This document shows positions 56,708 through 64,000 of a stretch of DNA of 64,000 bases, in pieces. The notes beneath the pieces were generated by a model. That model made no database searches. It worked only from the letters and a program-made list of their open reading frames with translations, and was not told the origin of the DNA. How positions within the stretch are numbered: position 1 is the first letter of the stretch; each line of letters opens with the position of its first letter. The translations under genes and the position numbers were made by a program. Source of the stretch: Tissierellia bacterium KA00581 (lineage in GTDB: Bacteria > Bacillota > Clostridia > Tissierellales > Peptoniphilaceae); assembly GCA_001552895.1 (NCBI GenBank), contig KQ959663.1, positions 37,531 through 101,530 on the forward strand, read 5' to 3'.

Positions 56708-57710
56708 AATTTCTCCCCTTTTTATAAATCAAATATAGAAATATGGGAGCCCCAACAAATGATGTAACTATTCCAACAGGAACTTCTGATGTTGTAATAT
56801 TCCTGCAAAAAATATCTACTACTAAAAGAAATGTTGCTCCTAAAAGCCCACTTGCTGGAATTACAAATCTATAATCATCTCCAAAAATAAGCCTTGCAAA
56901 ATGTGGAATTATAAGTCCAATCCAACCTATAACACCCGTTACACAAACACACGATGCAGTAATTAAACTTGCAAAAAAAATTATTATAAACCTTACTTTT
57001 TCAGTATTAAGTCCCAAAGTTTTTGCTTCATCTTCTCCCATGGTAAAAATATTTATTTCATATTTATACAAATTTGACACAATTAGTCCAATTAGAATAG
57101 GAAAAAATATAAATTTAAAATCTATCATTTTAACACAAGAAAGTGAACCCATAAGCCAATATGTTATACTTGGAAGCTGATTTTCTGTATCTGCTACAAG
57201 CTTTATAAAAGATGTTGAAGCAGAAAACAAACTTGATATAACAATTCCAATTAAAATAAGACCTAATATTCTATCTGCTTTAAAAATTTTACTTGTCGAA
57301 TAAGCAAGAAAAATAGAAATAATTCCAAATGAAAAAGATAAAAAAGTAATAGTAAAAAAATTAAATCCAAGTAAAATTCCTAATGCAGCTCCAAAAGCTG
57401 AAGCCTGTGTAGTTCCTAAAATATTAGGACTTACCATTGGATTTTTTAAAAGACCTTGAAATAAGGCTCCACTTGTTGAAAGTCCTGCTCCAACTAAAAC
57501 TGCACATAAAACACGAGGAACTCTAATATTTAAAATAATTGTTGAATTTGTACTAATTTCATTACTAGAATAAAATATCTTCTTTACAATAACAGAAACT
57601 ACATCTAAAAACTTAACAGGATATCTTCCAATTGAAAAAGAAAATATAAATGACAAAATAAAAAGTAAAGTAAGTACAAAAAATTTAAATCTATAATTTT
57701 TAAAAACCAT
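56694..57710 (-). CDS. FecCD-family ABC importer permease
   Basis: The 338-residue protein has about ten helices and family landmarks LNIRVPRVLCAVLVGAGLSTSGALFQGLLKNPMVSPNILG (near residue 65), GVIGWIGLIIPHFARLIFGDDYR (near 258) and the C-terminal TSEVPVGIVTSFVGAPIFLYLI. These define the iron-siderophore/heme/B12 permease family. It is first in the operon behind GGAG; a TATAAT box lies at about 57736-57741 but its -35 is weak. Confidence 0.93.
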   Translation of the reverse strand: MVFKNYRFKFFVLTLLFILSFIFSFSIGRYPVKFLDVVSVIVKKIFYSSNEISTNSTIILNIRVPRVLCAVLVGAGLSTSGALFQGLLKNPMVSPNILGTTQASAFGAALGILLGFNFFTITFLSFSFGIISIFLAYSTSKIFKADRILGLILIGIVISSLFSASTSFIKLVADTENQLPSITYWLMGSLSCVKMIDFKFIFFPILIGLIVSNLYKYEINIFTMGEDEAKTLGLNTEKVRFIIIFFASLITASCVCVTGVIGWIGLIIPHFARLIFGDDYRFVIPASGLLGATFLLVVDIFCRNITTSEVPVGIVTSFVGAPIFLYLIYKKGRNYDRG

Positions 57711-57816
57711 ACATTATTCTCCATATAATATAACCTTTTATCATTATAACATAAATTTATATTTATATAAAGTCTTTTAAATAATTATTATATATTTTAT
57801 TTTTATTTTTTCATAA

Positions 57817-57886
57817 AAAAAAGATATATTTTATATTCTATAAAACTTTAATAAACAAAGTATTAAGGAATAAATATATCTTTTTT
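57817..57886 (-). terminator. Possible terminator after the VanY-like gene
   Basis: Perfect 15-bp arms aaaaaagatatattt / aaatatatctttttt separated by about 40 bases. Confidence 0.5.
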
Positions 57887-57914
57887 AATATTATATAATA
57901 TATTTTAAATGATA

Positions 57915-58811
57915 CTATTTTTTTAAAAATTCTTCTAATGTAATATCTTTATCATATATTTTTTTTGCAACTTCAACTCCTACAAATCGAAAATGCCATG
58001 GAGTAAATTTATAGTTAGTTATATCTTCTTTGTTTTCAGGAAATCTTAATATAAATCCGTATTTATGAGCATTTTTTTTCATCCACAAAAATTCTTTCGT
58101 TTCTTTAAATTTTTCATTTAAATTCTTATCTTCATCTTTAGAAATTATATCTATACATTCTCCAATTTGTGATTCATTATGCCCTGGAACATCATATAAT
58201 TGATAAATAATAGAATTTTTAAATTTAGGAGAATTTTTGCGATATTGTTTTTGCTCTTCATAGCTTATGAAATCTCTATAAATATCAAGATCTACCTTTT
58301 CTCTTTTTGCATCAATAGTCATAAGGTCTACTTGATTTGATACAAATTTATCAAATCCAGGATTAAAATCCTCTGACAATTTATATTTTGTATTTACAAG
58401 TAATATTCCTTTTATAACTTTAAAATTATCCCCTTTAGATACATTCTCAAGATTTTCACTTTTAGTATAATAAAAAGAATCTTCAAATTTAACTTTACTA
58501 AAGCCATCTTTACTACCATAAGTTTTTAAATAAACTCCTTCTTTACATTTTTGATTTTCCTTTTTATCATCAATATTTTTATAAAGCAAAGCTTCACAAG
58601 TAGTCTTAGAATAATTTGTAATATAATCTGTAAAATCTTCAGATCTTTGCGTTTGTATATTTTCAAAATTATATGGCTTAGTCATTTCTAATTTTTCTTT
58701 GTTATTTTTATAATTTTTATAAAAATAAATGGAAAAAAATATAATTAAAATTAAAAAAAATATAATAAAAAATTTTTTTCCGATTTTCTTTTCTTTCTTT
58801 TCTTTTATCAA
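57915..58811 (-). CDS. Membrane-anchored VanY-like (M15B) protein, probable pseudoenzyme
   Basis: The 298-residue protein has an N-terminal membrane helix (about 13-33), an extracytoplasmic middle region and a C-terminal M15B D,D-carboxypeptidase-like domain. Aligned to the usual PGxSEHQTGxAxD, it reads PGHNESQIGECID, so the zinc His is Ser; the zinc Asp stays. The usual EPWH reads TPWHFRFVG, so the catalytic Glu is Thr while the last His remains. KKNAHKYGFILRFPENK is well kept. It is probably catalytically dead and may bind peptidoglycan. The start is TTG at 58811 with GGAG eight bases upstream; the next ATG lies after the membrane helix. Confidence 0.82.
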   Translation of the reverse strand: MIKEKKEKKIGKKFFIIFFLILIIFFSIYFYKNYKNNKEKLEMTKPYNFENIQTQRSEDFTDYITNYSKTTCEALLYKNIDDKKENQKCKEGVYLKTYGSKDGFSKVKFEDSFYYTKSENLENVSKGDNFKVIKGILLVNTKYKLSEDFNPGFDKFVSNQVDLMTIDAKREKVDLDIYRDFISYEEQKQYRKNSPKFKNSIIYQLYDVPGHNESQIGECIDIISKDEDKNLNEKFKETKEFLWMKKNAHKYGFILRFPENKEDITNYKFTPWHFRFVGVEVAKKIYDKDITLEEFLKK

Positions 58812-58828
58812 AATAAAATCTCCTTAAA

Positions 58829-58861
58829 TTAAAAGGATTTAGAAAATCTAAATCCTTTTAA
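58829..58861 (-). terminator. rpmF terminator
   Basis: Perfect 15-bp arms ttaaaaggatttaga / tctaaatccttttaa with a 3-base loop, between rpmF and the VanY-like gene. Confidence 0.9.
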
Positions 58862-58869
58862 TAAATAAT

Positions 58870-59049
58870 TTATTCAACATCAATTACTTTTCTTCCTTTA
58901 TACATTCCTGTGTATGGATTAACTCTATGAGGAACGATTAATTCATCAGTTTCTTTATCTTTTACTAGAGTTACTTTAGGTAATCTATATGAAGATGCTC
59001 TTCTTTTATCTCTTTTTGCTTTTGAAGTTTTTCTCTTTGGTACTGCCAT
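58870..59049 (-). CDS. rpmF: Ribosomal protein L32
   Basis: L32 is a small protein of the 50S subunit. The 59-residue protein starts MAVPKRKTSKAKRDKRRASS, the family pattern, and continues LPKVTLVKD and VNPYTGMYKGRKVID. It has no CxxC pairs, so it is the zinc-free form. A perfect AGGAGGTG precedes the ATG, with a consensus promoter upstream and a terminator after it. The inverted repeat ccgttttaacgg at about 59086-59097 lies in its leader. The gene is monocistronic. Confidence 0.96.
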   Translation of the reverse strand: MAVPKRKTSKAKRDKRRASSYRLPKVTLVKDKETDELIVPHRVNPYTGMYKGRKVIDVE

Positions 59050-59103
59050 TATAACACCTCCTAAAAATATATACTATAGCCCGTTTTAACGGATAACGGA
59101 GTT

Positions 59104-59132
59104 ATTATACTATAAAAGTATAATTTTGTCAA
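59104..59132 (-). promoter_or_regulatory. Consensus rpmF promoter
   Basis: TTGACA (59127-59132), a 17-bp spacer and TATAAT (59104-59109): a perfect consensus, suiting a ribosomal protein gene. Confidence 0.93.
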
Positions 59133-59158
59133 TATTTATTTTAAAATTTACTTAGAAT

Positions 59159-60340
59159 TTACTTTGTTAATTCTAATGTATCTCTTGCTATCATAAGTTC
59201 TTCATTAGTTGGAACAACTAAAACTTTAATTCTTGAATTATCAGCAGAAATAACAGATTCTTCTCTTGTATCATTTCTTGAATCATCTATAACAATTCCG
59301 TATTCTTCCATATTTTCTAGAACTGCTTTACGGATAGTTGCAGAATTTTCTCCAATTCCACCAGCAAATGAAATTACATCAACATGTCCAAGTTCTGCCA
59401 TATATCCACCAATATATTTTCTTACTCTTGTAATAAACATATCAAGTGCAAGTCTTGCTCTTTCATTTCCATTATCTGCTGCTTCTTCTAAGTCTCTAAA
59501 ATCAGAACTTAAACCTGAAACTCCAAGAACACCAGATTTTTTATTAAAAATTTGATTTACTTCTTCTGGAGTATATCCTTTTTCGCTCATTAAGAAATTC
59601 ATAACAGTAGGGTCAATATCTCCACTTCTTGTTCCCATTAATAAACCTTCAAGTGGTGTAAGTCCCATTGATGTATCAAAGCATTTACCTTCTTTTATTG
59701 CTGAAATAGATGAACCATTTCCTAAATGAACAGTTATTATGTTAAGGTCATTTCTTCCTAATAATTGTCCAGTTCTTAAAGTTACATATCTATGGCTTGT
59801 TCCATGAAAACCAAATTTTCTAATTCTATAATCTTCATAATATTCATAAGGAATTGCATACATATATGTTTTTGCAGGCATTGTTTGATGGAATGCTGTA
59901 TCGAATACTGCTACATTTTTCTTTCCAGGAACTAATTTTTCACAAGCTCTAATTCCCATTAAATTAGCTGGATTATGTAATGGTCCGAACTTAATAAATT
60001 CTTCAACTTTCGCTTTTACATGATCATCTATTATTGTAGATTTAGTTAAAGTATCTCCTCCATGTAAAACTCTATGTCCAATAGCTCCAATTTCATCTAA
60101 ACTTTTTACAACTCCATATTTTTCATCTAAAAGAGCATTAAAAACATGTTTAATAGCTTCAGTATGATCTTTCATATCTTCTTCTACAACTAATTTTTTA
60201 TCTCCTACTTTATGAGTTAATTTTGAACCATTAATAGCTATTCTTTCTACTAGTCCTTTACATAACACACTTTCATCTTTCATATCAAAAAGTTGATATT
60301 TCAATGAAGAACTTCCACAATTAATTACTAAAATTTTCAT
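59159..60340 (-). CDS. ackA: Acetate kinase
   Basis: AckA makes ATP from acetyl phosphate, the last step of fermentation to acetate. The 393-residue protein has LVINCGSSSLKYQLFDM (near residue 4), GHRVLHGG, VFDTAFHQTMP (near 150), KFGFHGTSHRYV, NGSSISAIKEGK and FAGGIGENS (near 328). Length is typical. The ATG at 60340 follows GGAGGA; an upstream ATG lies before that site. No pta gene is next to it. Confidence 0.98.
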   Translation of the reverse strand: MKILVINCGSSSLKYQLFDMKDESVLCKGLVERIAINGSKLTHKVGDKKLVVEEDMKDHTEAIKHVFNALLDEKYGVVKSLDEIGAIGHRVLHGGDTLTKSTIIDDHVKAKVEEFIKFGPLHNPANLMGIRACEKLVPGKKNVAVFDTAFHQTMPAKTYMYAIPYEYYEDYRIRKFGFHGTSHRYVTLRTGQLLGRNDLNIITVHLGNGSSISAIKEGKCFDTSMGLTPLEGLLMGTRSGDIDPTVMNFLMSEKGYTPEEVNQIFNKKSGVLGVSGLSSDFRDLEEAADNGNERARLALDMFITRVRKYIGGYMAELGHVDVISFAGGIGENSATIRKAVLENMEEYGIVIDDSRNDTREESVISADNSRIKVLVVPTNEELMIARDTLELTK

Positions 60341-60428
60341 TAAATTTCCTCCTAAATTATACATAATTTAAAATGTTATTATATTTTTTATAAGCTACAT
60401 AATATATTATTATATTTTTAAAAATAAA

Positions 60429-61034
60429 TCAAGCCTTTTTTCTATTTTTTAAAGAAATTTTATTTTCTTTTTTGTTAATCAAACGAATTATATTTTCTTT
60501 ATGTCTAAATATTGAAAGTATACTAAGTAAAAACAAAGTTAAAAATAAATATATACTTCTATAACCAAAAATAAAACTCAAACAAATTGCAAATATTGTT
60601 GATAACATAGAAGCTAAAGAAATATATCTTGTAAAAAATACAATTAAAATAAAAAATAGTAATGTAATAAAAGCAAGTTTATAATCAAAAAAAACAATAA
60701 ATCCAAAAGAGCAAGCTATGCCCTTTCCACCTTTAAAATTTAAAAAAATAGGAAAATTATGTCCTAAAACAACAAATATAGCCGATAAATAAACACCATT
60801 TACCCCAAGTAATAAAAATCCAAAAAAACACGCTAAAATTGCTTTAAAAAAATCAATTAAAAAAGTTAAAATTCCAACCTTTAATCCAAAAACTCTTAAA
60901 GCATTAGTTGTTCCTGCATTTTTACTTCCATATTTTCTTATGTCTTTATTAAATAAAATTTTTCCGAAAATAATAGCTCCAGAAATATTTCCTAATAAAT
61001 ATGAAATTAATATACAAATCAAAATCTTAAACAT
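60429..61034 (-). CDS. plsY: Acyl-phosphate glycerol-3-phosphate acyltransferase
   Basis: PlsY adds the first acyl chain to glycerol-3-phosphate from acyl phosphate. The 201-residue membrane protein has about five helices with all three motifs: YGSKNAGTTNALRVFG (near residue 42), LGHNFPIFLNFKGGKGIACSFG (near 97) and the cytosolic IFRHKENIIRL (near 185). The ATG at 61034 has GAGGAG well placed; an upstream TTG is rejected. It overlaps the der stop by eight bases, so it is translationally coupled. Confidence 0.95.
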   Translation of the reverse strand: MFKILICILISYLLGNISGAIIFGKILFNKDIRKYGSKNAGTTNALRVFGLKVGILTFLIDFFKAILACFFGFLLLGVNGVYLSAIFVVLGHNFPIFLNFKGGKGIACSFGFIVFFDYKLAFITLLFFILIVFFTRYISLASMLSTIFAICLSFIFGYRSIYLFLTLFLLSILSIFRHKENIIRLINKKENKISLKNRKKA

Positions 61035-62352
61035 TTTCTTCTCCTCTTTGTCTAAGTTCAAAAACTATAGGGACGGAAATAAAAGAAAAATTTTTACGAA
61101 TTTGATTTTCTATATATCTCAAATATGAAAAATGCATAAGCTCAATTTTATTTACAAAAATTAAAAATTTTGCAGGTCTTGTTGAAACTTGACTTGTATA
61201 AAATATTTTAAGTCTTTGTCCTTTATCTGTTGGTGGAGCATTATGAACTATAGCTTCATTTATAATATCATTTAAAATTCCTGTTGAAATTCTAAGACTA
61301 TAATTTTCATCAGCTATTTCAATAGCTTCAAAAAGCTTATCAAGTCTTTGACCAGTCTTTACAGAAATAAATACAATCTGTGCATATTGAACAAAACTTA
61401 ATTTTGTTCTTATTTCATCTTCAAACTTTTTATATGTTTTATTATCTTTAACAACTAAATCCCACTTATTAACAGCGACTATAAGAGCTTTATTTTGTTC
61501 TTTTGCAAAACCTATAACTTTAGTATCTTGTTCCGTAATACCCTCTGTAGCGTCTATTAATAATATGGCAATATCCGACCTCTCTATTGCATTTAAAGTT
61601 CGTATTACACTATATTTTTCTAAATTTTCAGTTATATTTTTCTTTCGTCTAAGTCCAGCTGTATCAGTAAATATATAATCTTTACCATTTATACTAACTC
61701 TAGAATCTATTGAATCTCTTGTAGTTCCTGCTATATCTGAAACAATCATACGATTTTTGCCTAAAATTTTATTTATAAGTGAACTTTTACCAACATTTGG
61801 CTTTCCAATTAAAGCTACTTTAGTTATTTCATCTTCTTTTTCTGTGTAACTATTTTTTGGAAATTCTTTTACAATCTCGTCAAGTAAATCTCCAAGTCCA
61901 AACCCTTGTGTAGAAGAAATTATATTTAATTTTTCATAACCAAGACTATAAAATTCATAAACTTCCATAGGAGTTTTATGACTATCAACTTTATTTACTG
62001 AAATAACAACAGGCTTTTTTGTTCTTCTAAGATAATTTGCAATTTCCATATCATCATCTGTTAAACCCAATTTTCCATCAACAACAAATAAAATTACATC
62101 TGCATTTTCCATTGCAACATCAACTTGCTCTTTTATTTTTTTTAAAATAACATCTTCACTGTTTGGCTCAAGTCCACCAGTATCACAAAGTATAAAATGT
62201 TTATTTTGCCATTCACAATCTTGATATAGCCTATCTCTTGTAACTCCAGGTATATCTTCAGTTATAGCAATTCTTCTATTTATAAGTTTATTAAAAAGAG
62301 TAGATTTTCCAACATTTGGTCTTCCAACAACACAAACTAATGGCCTTTTCAT
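61027..62352 (-). CDS. der: Ribosome-assembly GTPase Der (EngA)
   Basis: Der has two GTPase domains and helps assemble the 50S subunit. The 441-residue protein has two G1 motifs, GRPNVGKST (near residue 10) and GKPNVGKSS (near 184), the matching DTGG and DTAG motifs, NKVD and NKWD, and a C-terminal KH-like domain. Length is typical. It heads the der-plsY pair. The 198-bp region upstream holds an imperfect dyad and AT-rich sequence, with no gene. Confidence 0.98.
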   Translation of the reverse strand: MKRPLVCVVGRPNVGKSTLFNKLINRRIAITEDIPGVTRDRLYQDCEWQNKHFILCDTGGLEPNSEDVILKKIKEQVDVAMENADVILFVVDGKLGLTDDDMEIANYLRRTKKPVVISVNKVDSHKTPMEVYEFYSLGYEKLNIISSTQGFGLGDLLDEIVKEFPKNSYTEKEDEITKVALIGKPNVGKSSLINKILGKNRMIVSDIAGTTRDSIDSRVSINGKDYIFTDTAGLRRKKNITENLEKYSVIRTLNAIERSDIAILLIDATEGITEQDTKVIGFAKEQNKALIVAVNKWDLVVKDNKTYKKFEDEIRTKLSFVQYAQIVFISVKTGQRLDKLFEAIEIADENYSLRISTGILNDIINEAIVHNAPPTDKGQRLKIFYTSQVSTRPAKFLIFVNKIELMHFSYLRYIENQIRKNFSFISVPIVFELRQRGEENV

Positions 62353-62523
62353 ATATTCACCTCTACTGTTAACTAATCAGATGATTATTACCATTTTAAT
62401 AACTTTAATTATGGTAAATAATCTTAAATTTATATTTTATTTTTTATAATTTTTAATTTATTAATTTAATTATAATTTTTTTATTTTTCAAACTTCATAT
62501 TTTATATAAAATAACTTTCTAAA

Positions 62524-62547
62524 AAAATAAGCTCCATAAGGAGCTTA
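62524..62547 (-). terminator. Terminator of rplU-prp-rpmA
   Basis: TAAGCTCC / GGAGCTTA with a 4-base loop, followed by TTTTTTT on the minus strand. Confidence 0.93.
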
Positions 62548-62550
62548 ATC

Positions 62551-62829
62551 TTAAACTGGATAAATAGAAACTTGTTTTTTATCTCTACCTTTTCTTTCGA
62601 ATTTTACAACACCAGAAATCTTAGCAAAAAGTGTATCATCTCCACCTTTACCAACATTTAAGCCTGGGTGTATTTTTGTTCCACGTTGTCTAACTAAGAT
62701 ATTTCCAGCAAGAACGAATTGTCCATCCCCTCTTTTTGTTCCTAATCTTTTAGCTCTACTATCTCTACCATTTTTAGTACTACCTAAACCTTTTTTACTT
62801 GAAAAAAGTTGTAAATTCATCTTTAACAT
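62551..62829 (-). CDS. rpmA: Ribosomal protein L27 with cleavable N-terminus
   Basis: L27 reaches the peptidyl transferase centre of the 50S subunit. The 92-residue protein begins [18 protein letters not shown]; in Firmicutes the LQLF segment is cut off by the Prp protease, which is encoded next to it here. Later landmarks are [19 protein letters not shown] and [26 protein letters not shown]. The ATG at 62829 has GGAGG at proper spacing. It is the last gene of the operon. Confidence 0.98.
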   Translation of the reverse strand: MLKMNLQLFSSKKGLGSTKNGRDSRAKRLGTKRGDGQFVLAGNILVRQRGTKIHPGLNVGKGGDDTLFAKISGVVKFERKGRDKKQVSIYPV

Positions 62830-62832
62830 ACT

Positions 62833-63168
62833 CTACACCTCCTTATAATAAACTTCAATGTATTTATTATATTCTTTTTTTAGTGATAAAACTCCAATTT
62901 CAAAACTCTTAAATAAAGTTTGTATACTTCTAATTCTTTCTTCATCAATATATTTTAATTCAATAAAAATTTTAAAATATCCATCATCAACTTTTAAATT
63001 CATATCTTCTTTTGTCAAAGAGCAAATCTTTTCAATAGAATTATAAGTATTAATAGATAAGAAAGAAAGAGTAGCACACAAAATATCTCCTGCAAACTTA
63101 TTTGCATGACCATTCATTTCAAAACCTGAGTATAAATTTTCTTTTTTAAAAATAAAAATTTTCGTCAT
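62833..63168 (-). CDS. prp: Ribosomal-processing cysteine protease Prp
   Basis: Prp removes the N-terminal extension of L27, which is needed for a functional ribosome. The 111-residue protein has the catalytic His in MNGHANKFAGD (near residue 21) and the catalytic Cys in DILCATLSFLS (near 32), as in the family. It lies between rplU and rpmA with near-zero gaps, the standard order. Confidence 0.95.
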   Translation of the reverse strand: MTKIFIFKKENLYSGFEMNGHANKFAGDILCATLSFLSINTYNSIEKICSLTKEDMNLKVDDGYFKIFIELKYIDEERIRSIQTLFKSFEIGVLSLKKEYNKYIEVYYKEV

Positions 63169-63479
63169 TAAAATACAATACTTTCAATCTTAACTTTAGT
63201 AAATGGTTGACGATGACCTTTTTTCTTTCTGTAATTCTTCTTAGCCTTAAATTTAAAAATTACAAGCTTTTTGCCCCTTACTTGTTTTTCAACAACAGCA
63301 GAAACTTTAGCTCCTTCTACAACTGGAGAACCTACTTTAACATCTTCTCCATTAGCTAAAAAAAGAACTCTATCAAAAGAAACTTTATCTCCTTCGTTAA
63401 CATTTAATTTTTCAACAAAAATGCTTTTTCCTTCTTCAACACGGTATTGTTTACCGCCTGTTTCAATTATTGCGTACAT
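63168..63479 (-). CDS. rplU: Ribosomal protein L21
   Basis: L21 binds 23S rRNA in the 50S subunit. The 103-residue protein starts [17 protein letters not shown] and ends with the family signature [22 protein letters not shown]. The ATG at 63479 follows GGAGGTG. It is first in rplU-prp-rpmA and has a structured leader and a promoter. Confidence 0.97.
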   Translation of the reverse strand: MYAIIETGGKQYRVEEGKSIFVEKLNVNEGDKVSFDRVLFLANGEDVKVGSPVVEGAKVSAVVEKQVRGKKLVIFKFKAKKNYRKKKGHRQPFTKVKIESIVF

Positions 63480-63487
63480 AGTGCACC

Positions 63488-63550
63488 TCCTCATTTTTAA
63501 GACTCGCCGAATTTAGGTGCTATGCTTTAAAACCCAATCCGTGCGGTTAA
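63488..63550 (-). promoter_or_regulatory. Structured rplU leader, probably an L21 autoregulatory element
   Basis: The mRNA leader includes GTTAACCGCACGGATTGGG, then GCATAGCACC and CCTAAATTCGGCGAGTC. This is unusually GC-rich and structured for the region, and it sits where Firmicutes carry the L21 leader. I did not verify its fold against that family. Confidence 0.55.
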
Positions 63551-63559
63551 CACTAAGAT

Positions 63560-63588
63560 ATTATAACATAATAAAAAAACTAAATCAA
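63560..63588 (-). promoter_or_regulatory. rplU promoter
   Basis: TTGATT (63583-63588), a 17-bp spacer and TATAAT (63560-63565) on the minus strand. Confidence 0.82.
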
Positions 63589-63798
63589 TAGTTTTTTATT
63601 ATTTTTAAATAAATTTTTATTCATATAATCACCGTATATTGTAAAATTAAATTAGCCACAAATGAAAAAATAGAAAAAACATCTCAAAGAGGTAAAATAT
63701 AATTAAACCAAAAACTAAATAAAAAACCTTAGAGAAACGCATAATTGTAACATAAAACATAAACTTAACAATAGATTTAAGAAAATTAATAGAAAAAT

Positions 63799-64000
63799 GG
63801 AATAGAAAAAGTAATAGAGAAATATAAAGATACTTGTTAAAAATAATCAAACAATAAATAATGAAATAAAAAGTATAACAAGATAATGGCTTAGAGTTTA
63901 AAAGATTATATGAAGTATTTGATTATGAAAAAATATATTATGCACATCCATATAGCAGTTATGAAAGATAAAGTAACGAAAATCACAACAGACTCAATAA
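63799..64000 (+). pseudogene. IS30-family transposase remnant, running off the right edge
   Basis: Plus-strand translation gives recognisable IS30 catalytic-domain pieces in broken frames. NEIKSIT ends at 63880, then after a one-base shift comes DNGLEFKRLYEVFDYEKIYYAHPYSSYER (63882-63968), a TAA stop, then SNENHNRLN to the edge. In intact IS30 transposases this reads as one frame, with the Asp of DNG and the Glu of NEN as catalytic residues. Upstream to about 63799 the sequence is possibly related but too decayed to be sure. Between 63600 and 63800 I see no intact gene. Confidence 0.8.

Noticed and set aside
63647..63850. Minus-strand 67-codon open frame rich in Phe and Leu
   Set aside because: It is a low-complexity antisense reading of AT-rich DNA, partly overlapping the transposase remnant, with no ribosome binding site.
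1..64000. CRISPR arrays, tRNA and rRNA genes
   Set aside because: No regularly spaced repeats and no tRNA-like or rRNA-like stretches were recognised. The only tandem repeat is the coding one at 26699-26818.

Overview
The window is a low-GC, AT-rich segment of a Gram-positive anaerobe chromosome. It has a PolC-type replicase, T-box and TPP leaders, perfect GGAGG ribosome binding sites, an IspH-ribosomal protein S1 fusion, an L27 with a cleavable N-terminus next to its Prp protease, an ion-pumping pyrophosphatase and acetate kinase. Together these suggest a Clostridia/Tissierellia-type organism. A Parvimonas-like member of the Peptoniphilaceae is my best guess, but I cannot confirm species from the sequence alone. 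Almost every gene lies on the minus strand. The plus-strand exceptions are ohyA, mscL, one lipoprotein and a decayed transposase.

Layout, left to right: guaA (cut by the edge); secG-hppA; leuS behind a T-box; hslO with a MATE exporter; a cold-shock gene; an NhaC-type antiporter; oleate hydratase (+); a lone ABC exporter; an Fe3+-type ABC importer (binding protein, fused permease, ATPase); a DUF6873-like gene, hisS, a T-box and thrS; mscL (+); a MetE-like gene with an in-frame UGA and a DsrE/YedF-like gene; a lipoprotein (+); floA with a repeat-containing partner; a second MATE gene behind a long leader; an M18 aminopeptidase; a YjeM-like permease; thiT behind a TPP riboswitch; a rhodanese; pcrA-ligA-arsM, where arsM also carries an in-frame UGA; an HI0933-type flavoprotein, cmk, plsC and ispH-S1; the cluster pyrH-frr-uppS-cdsA-rseP-ispG-polC; a FecCD-type importer operon with an embedded methyltransferase; a VanY-like protein; rpmF; ackA; der-plsY; rplU-prp-rpmA; and an IS30-family transposase remnant at the right edge.

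The most interesting signal is selenium. Two genes would be called pseudogenes by a standard translation, but each is intact if one in-frame UGA is read as selenocysteine. One is a MetE-family zinc methyltransferase (UGA at 24217-24219). The other is an ArsM-type methyltransferase (UGA at 35108-35110), where the UGA falls on the position of a conserved arsenic-binding cysteine and is followed at once by a clean hairpin with a UGGAU loop. A DsrE/YedF-like selenium-metabolism relative lies beside the first of these.

Other points worth a look: a flavoprotein whose Rossmann motif can only be translated from an AUA start; a VanY-like protein lacking a zinc ligand and the catalytic Glu; a PolC with an eroded PHP active site; a FloA partner with four 10-residue repeats; a MATE gene preceded by a promoter, a leader of about 200 nt and a terminator; and no dxr in the otherwise conserved isoprenoid/replicase cluster. 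Promoters are easy to see: many are TTGA(C/T)(A/T), then exactly 17 bp, then TAT(A/C)(A/C)T.
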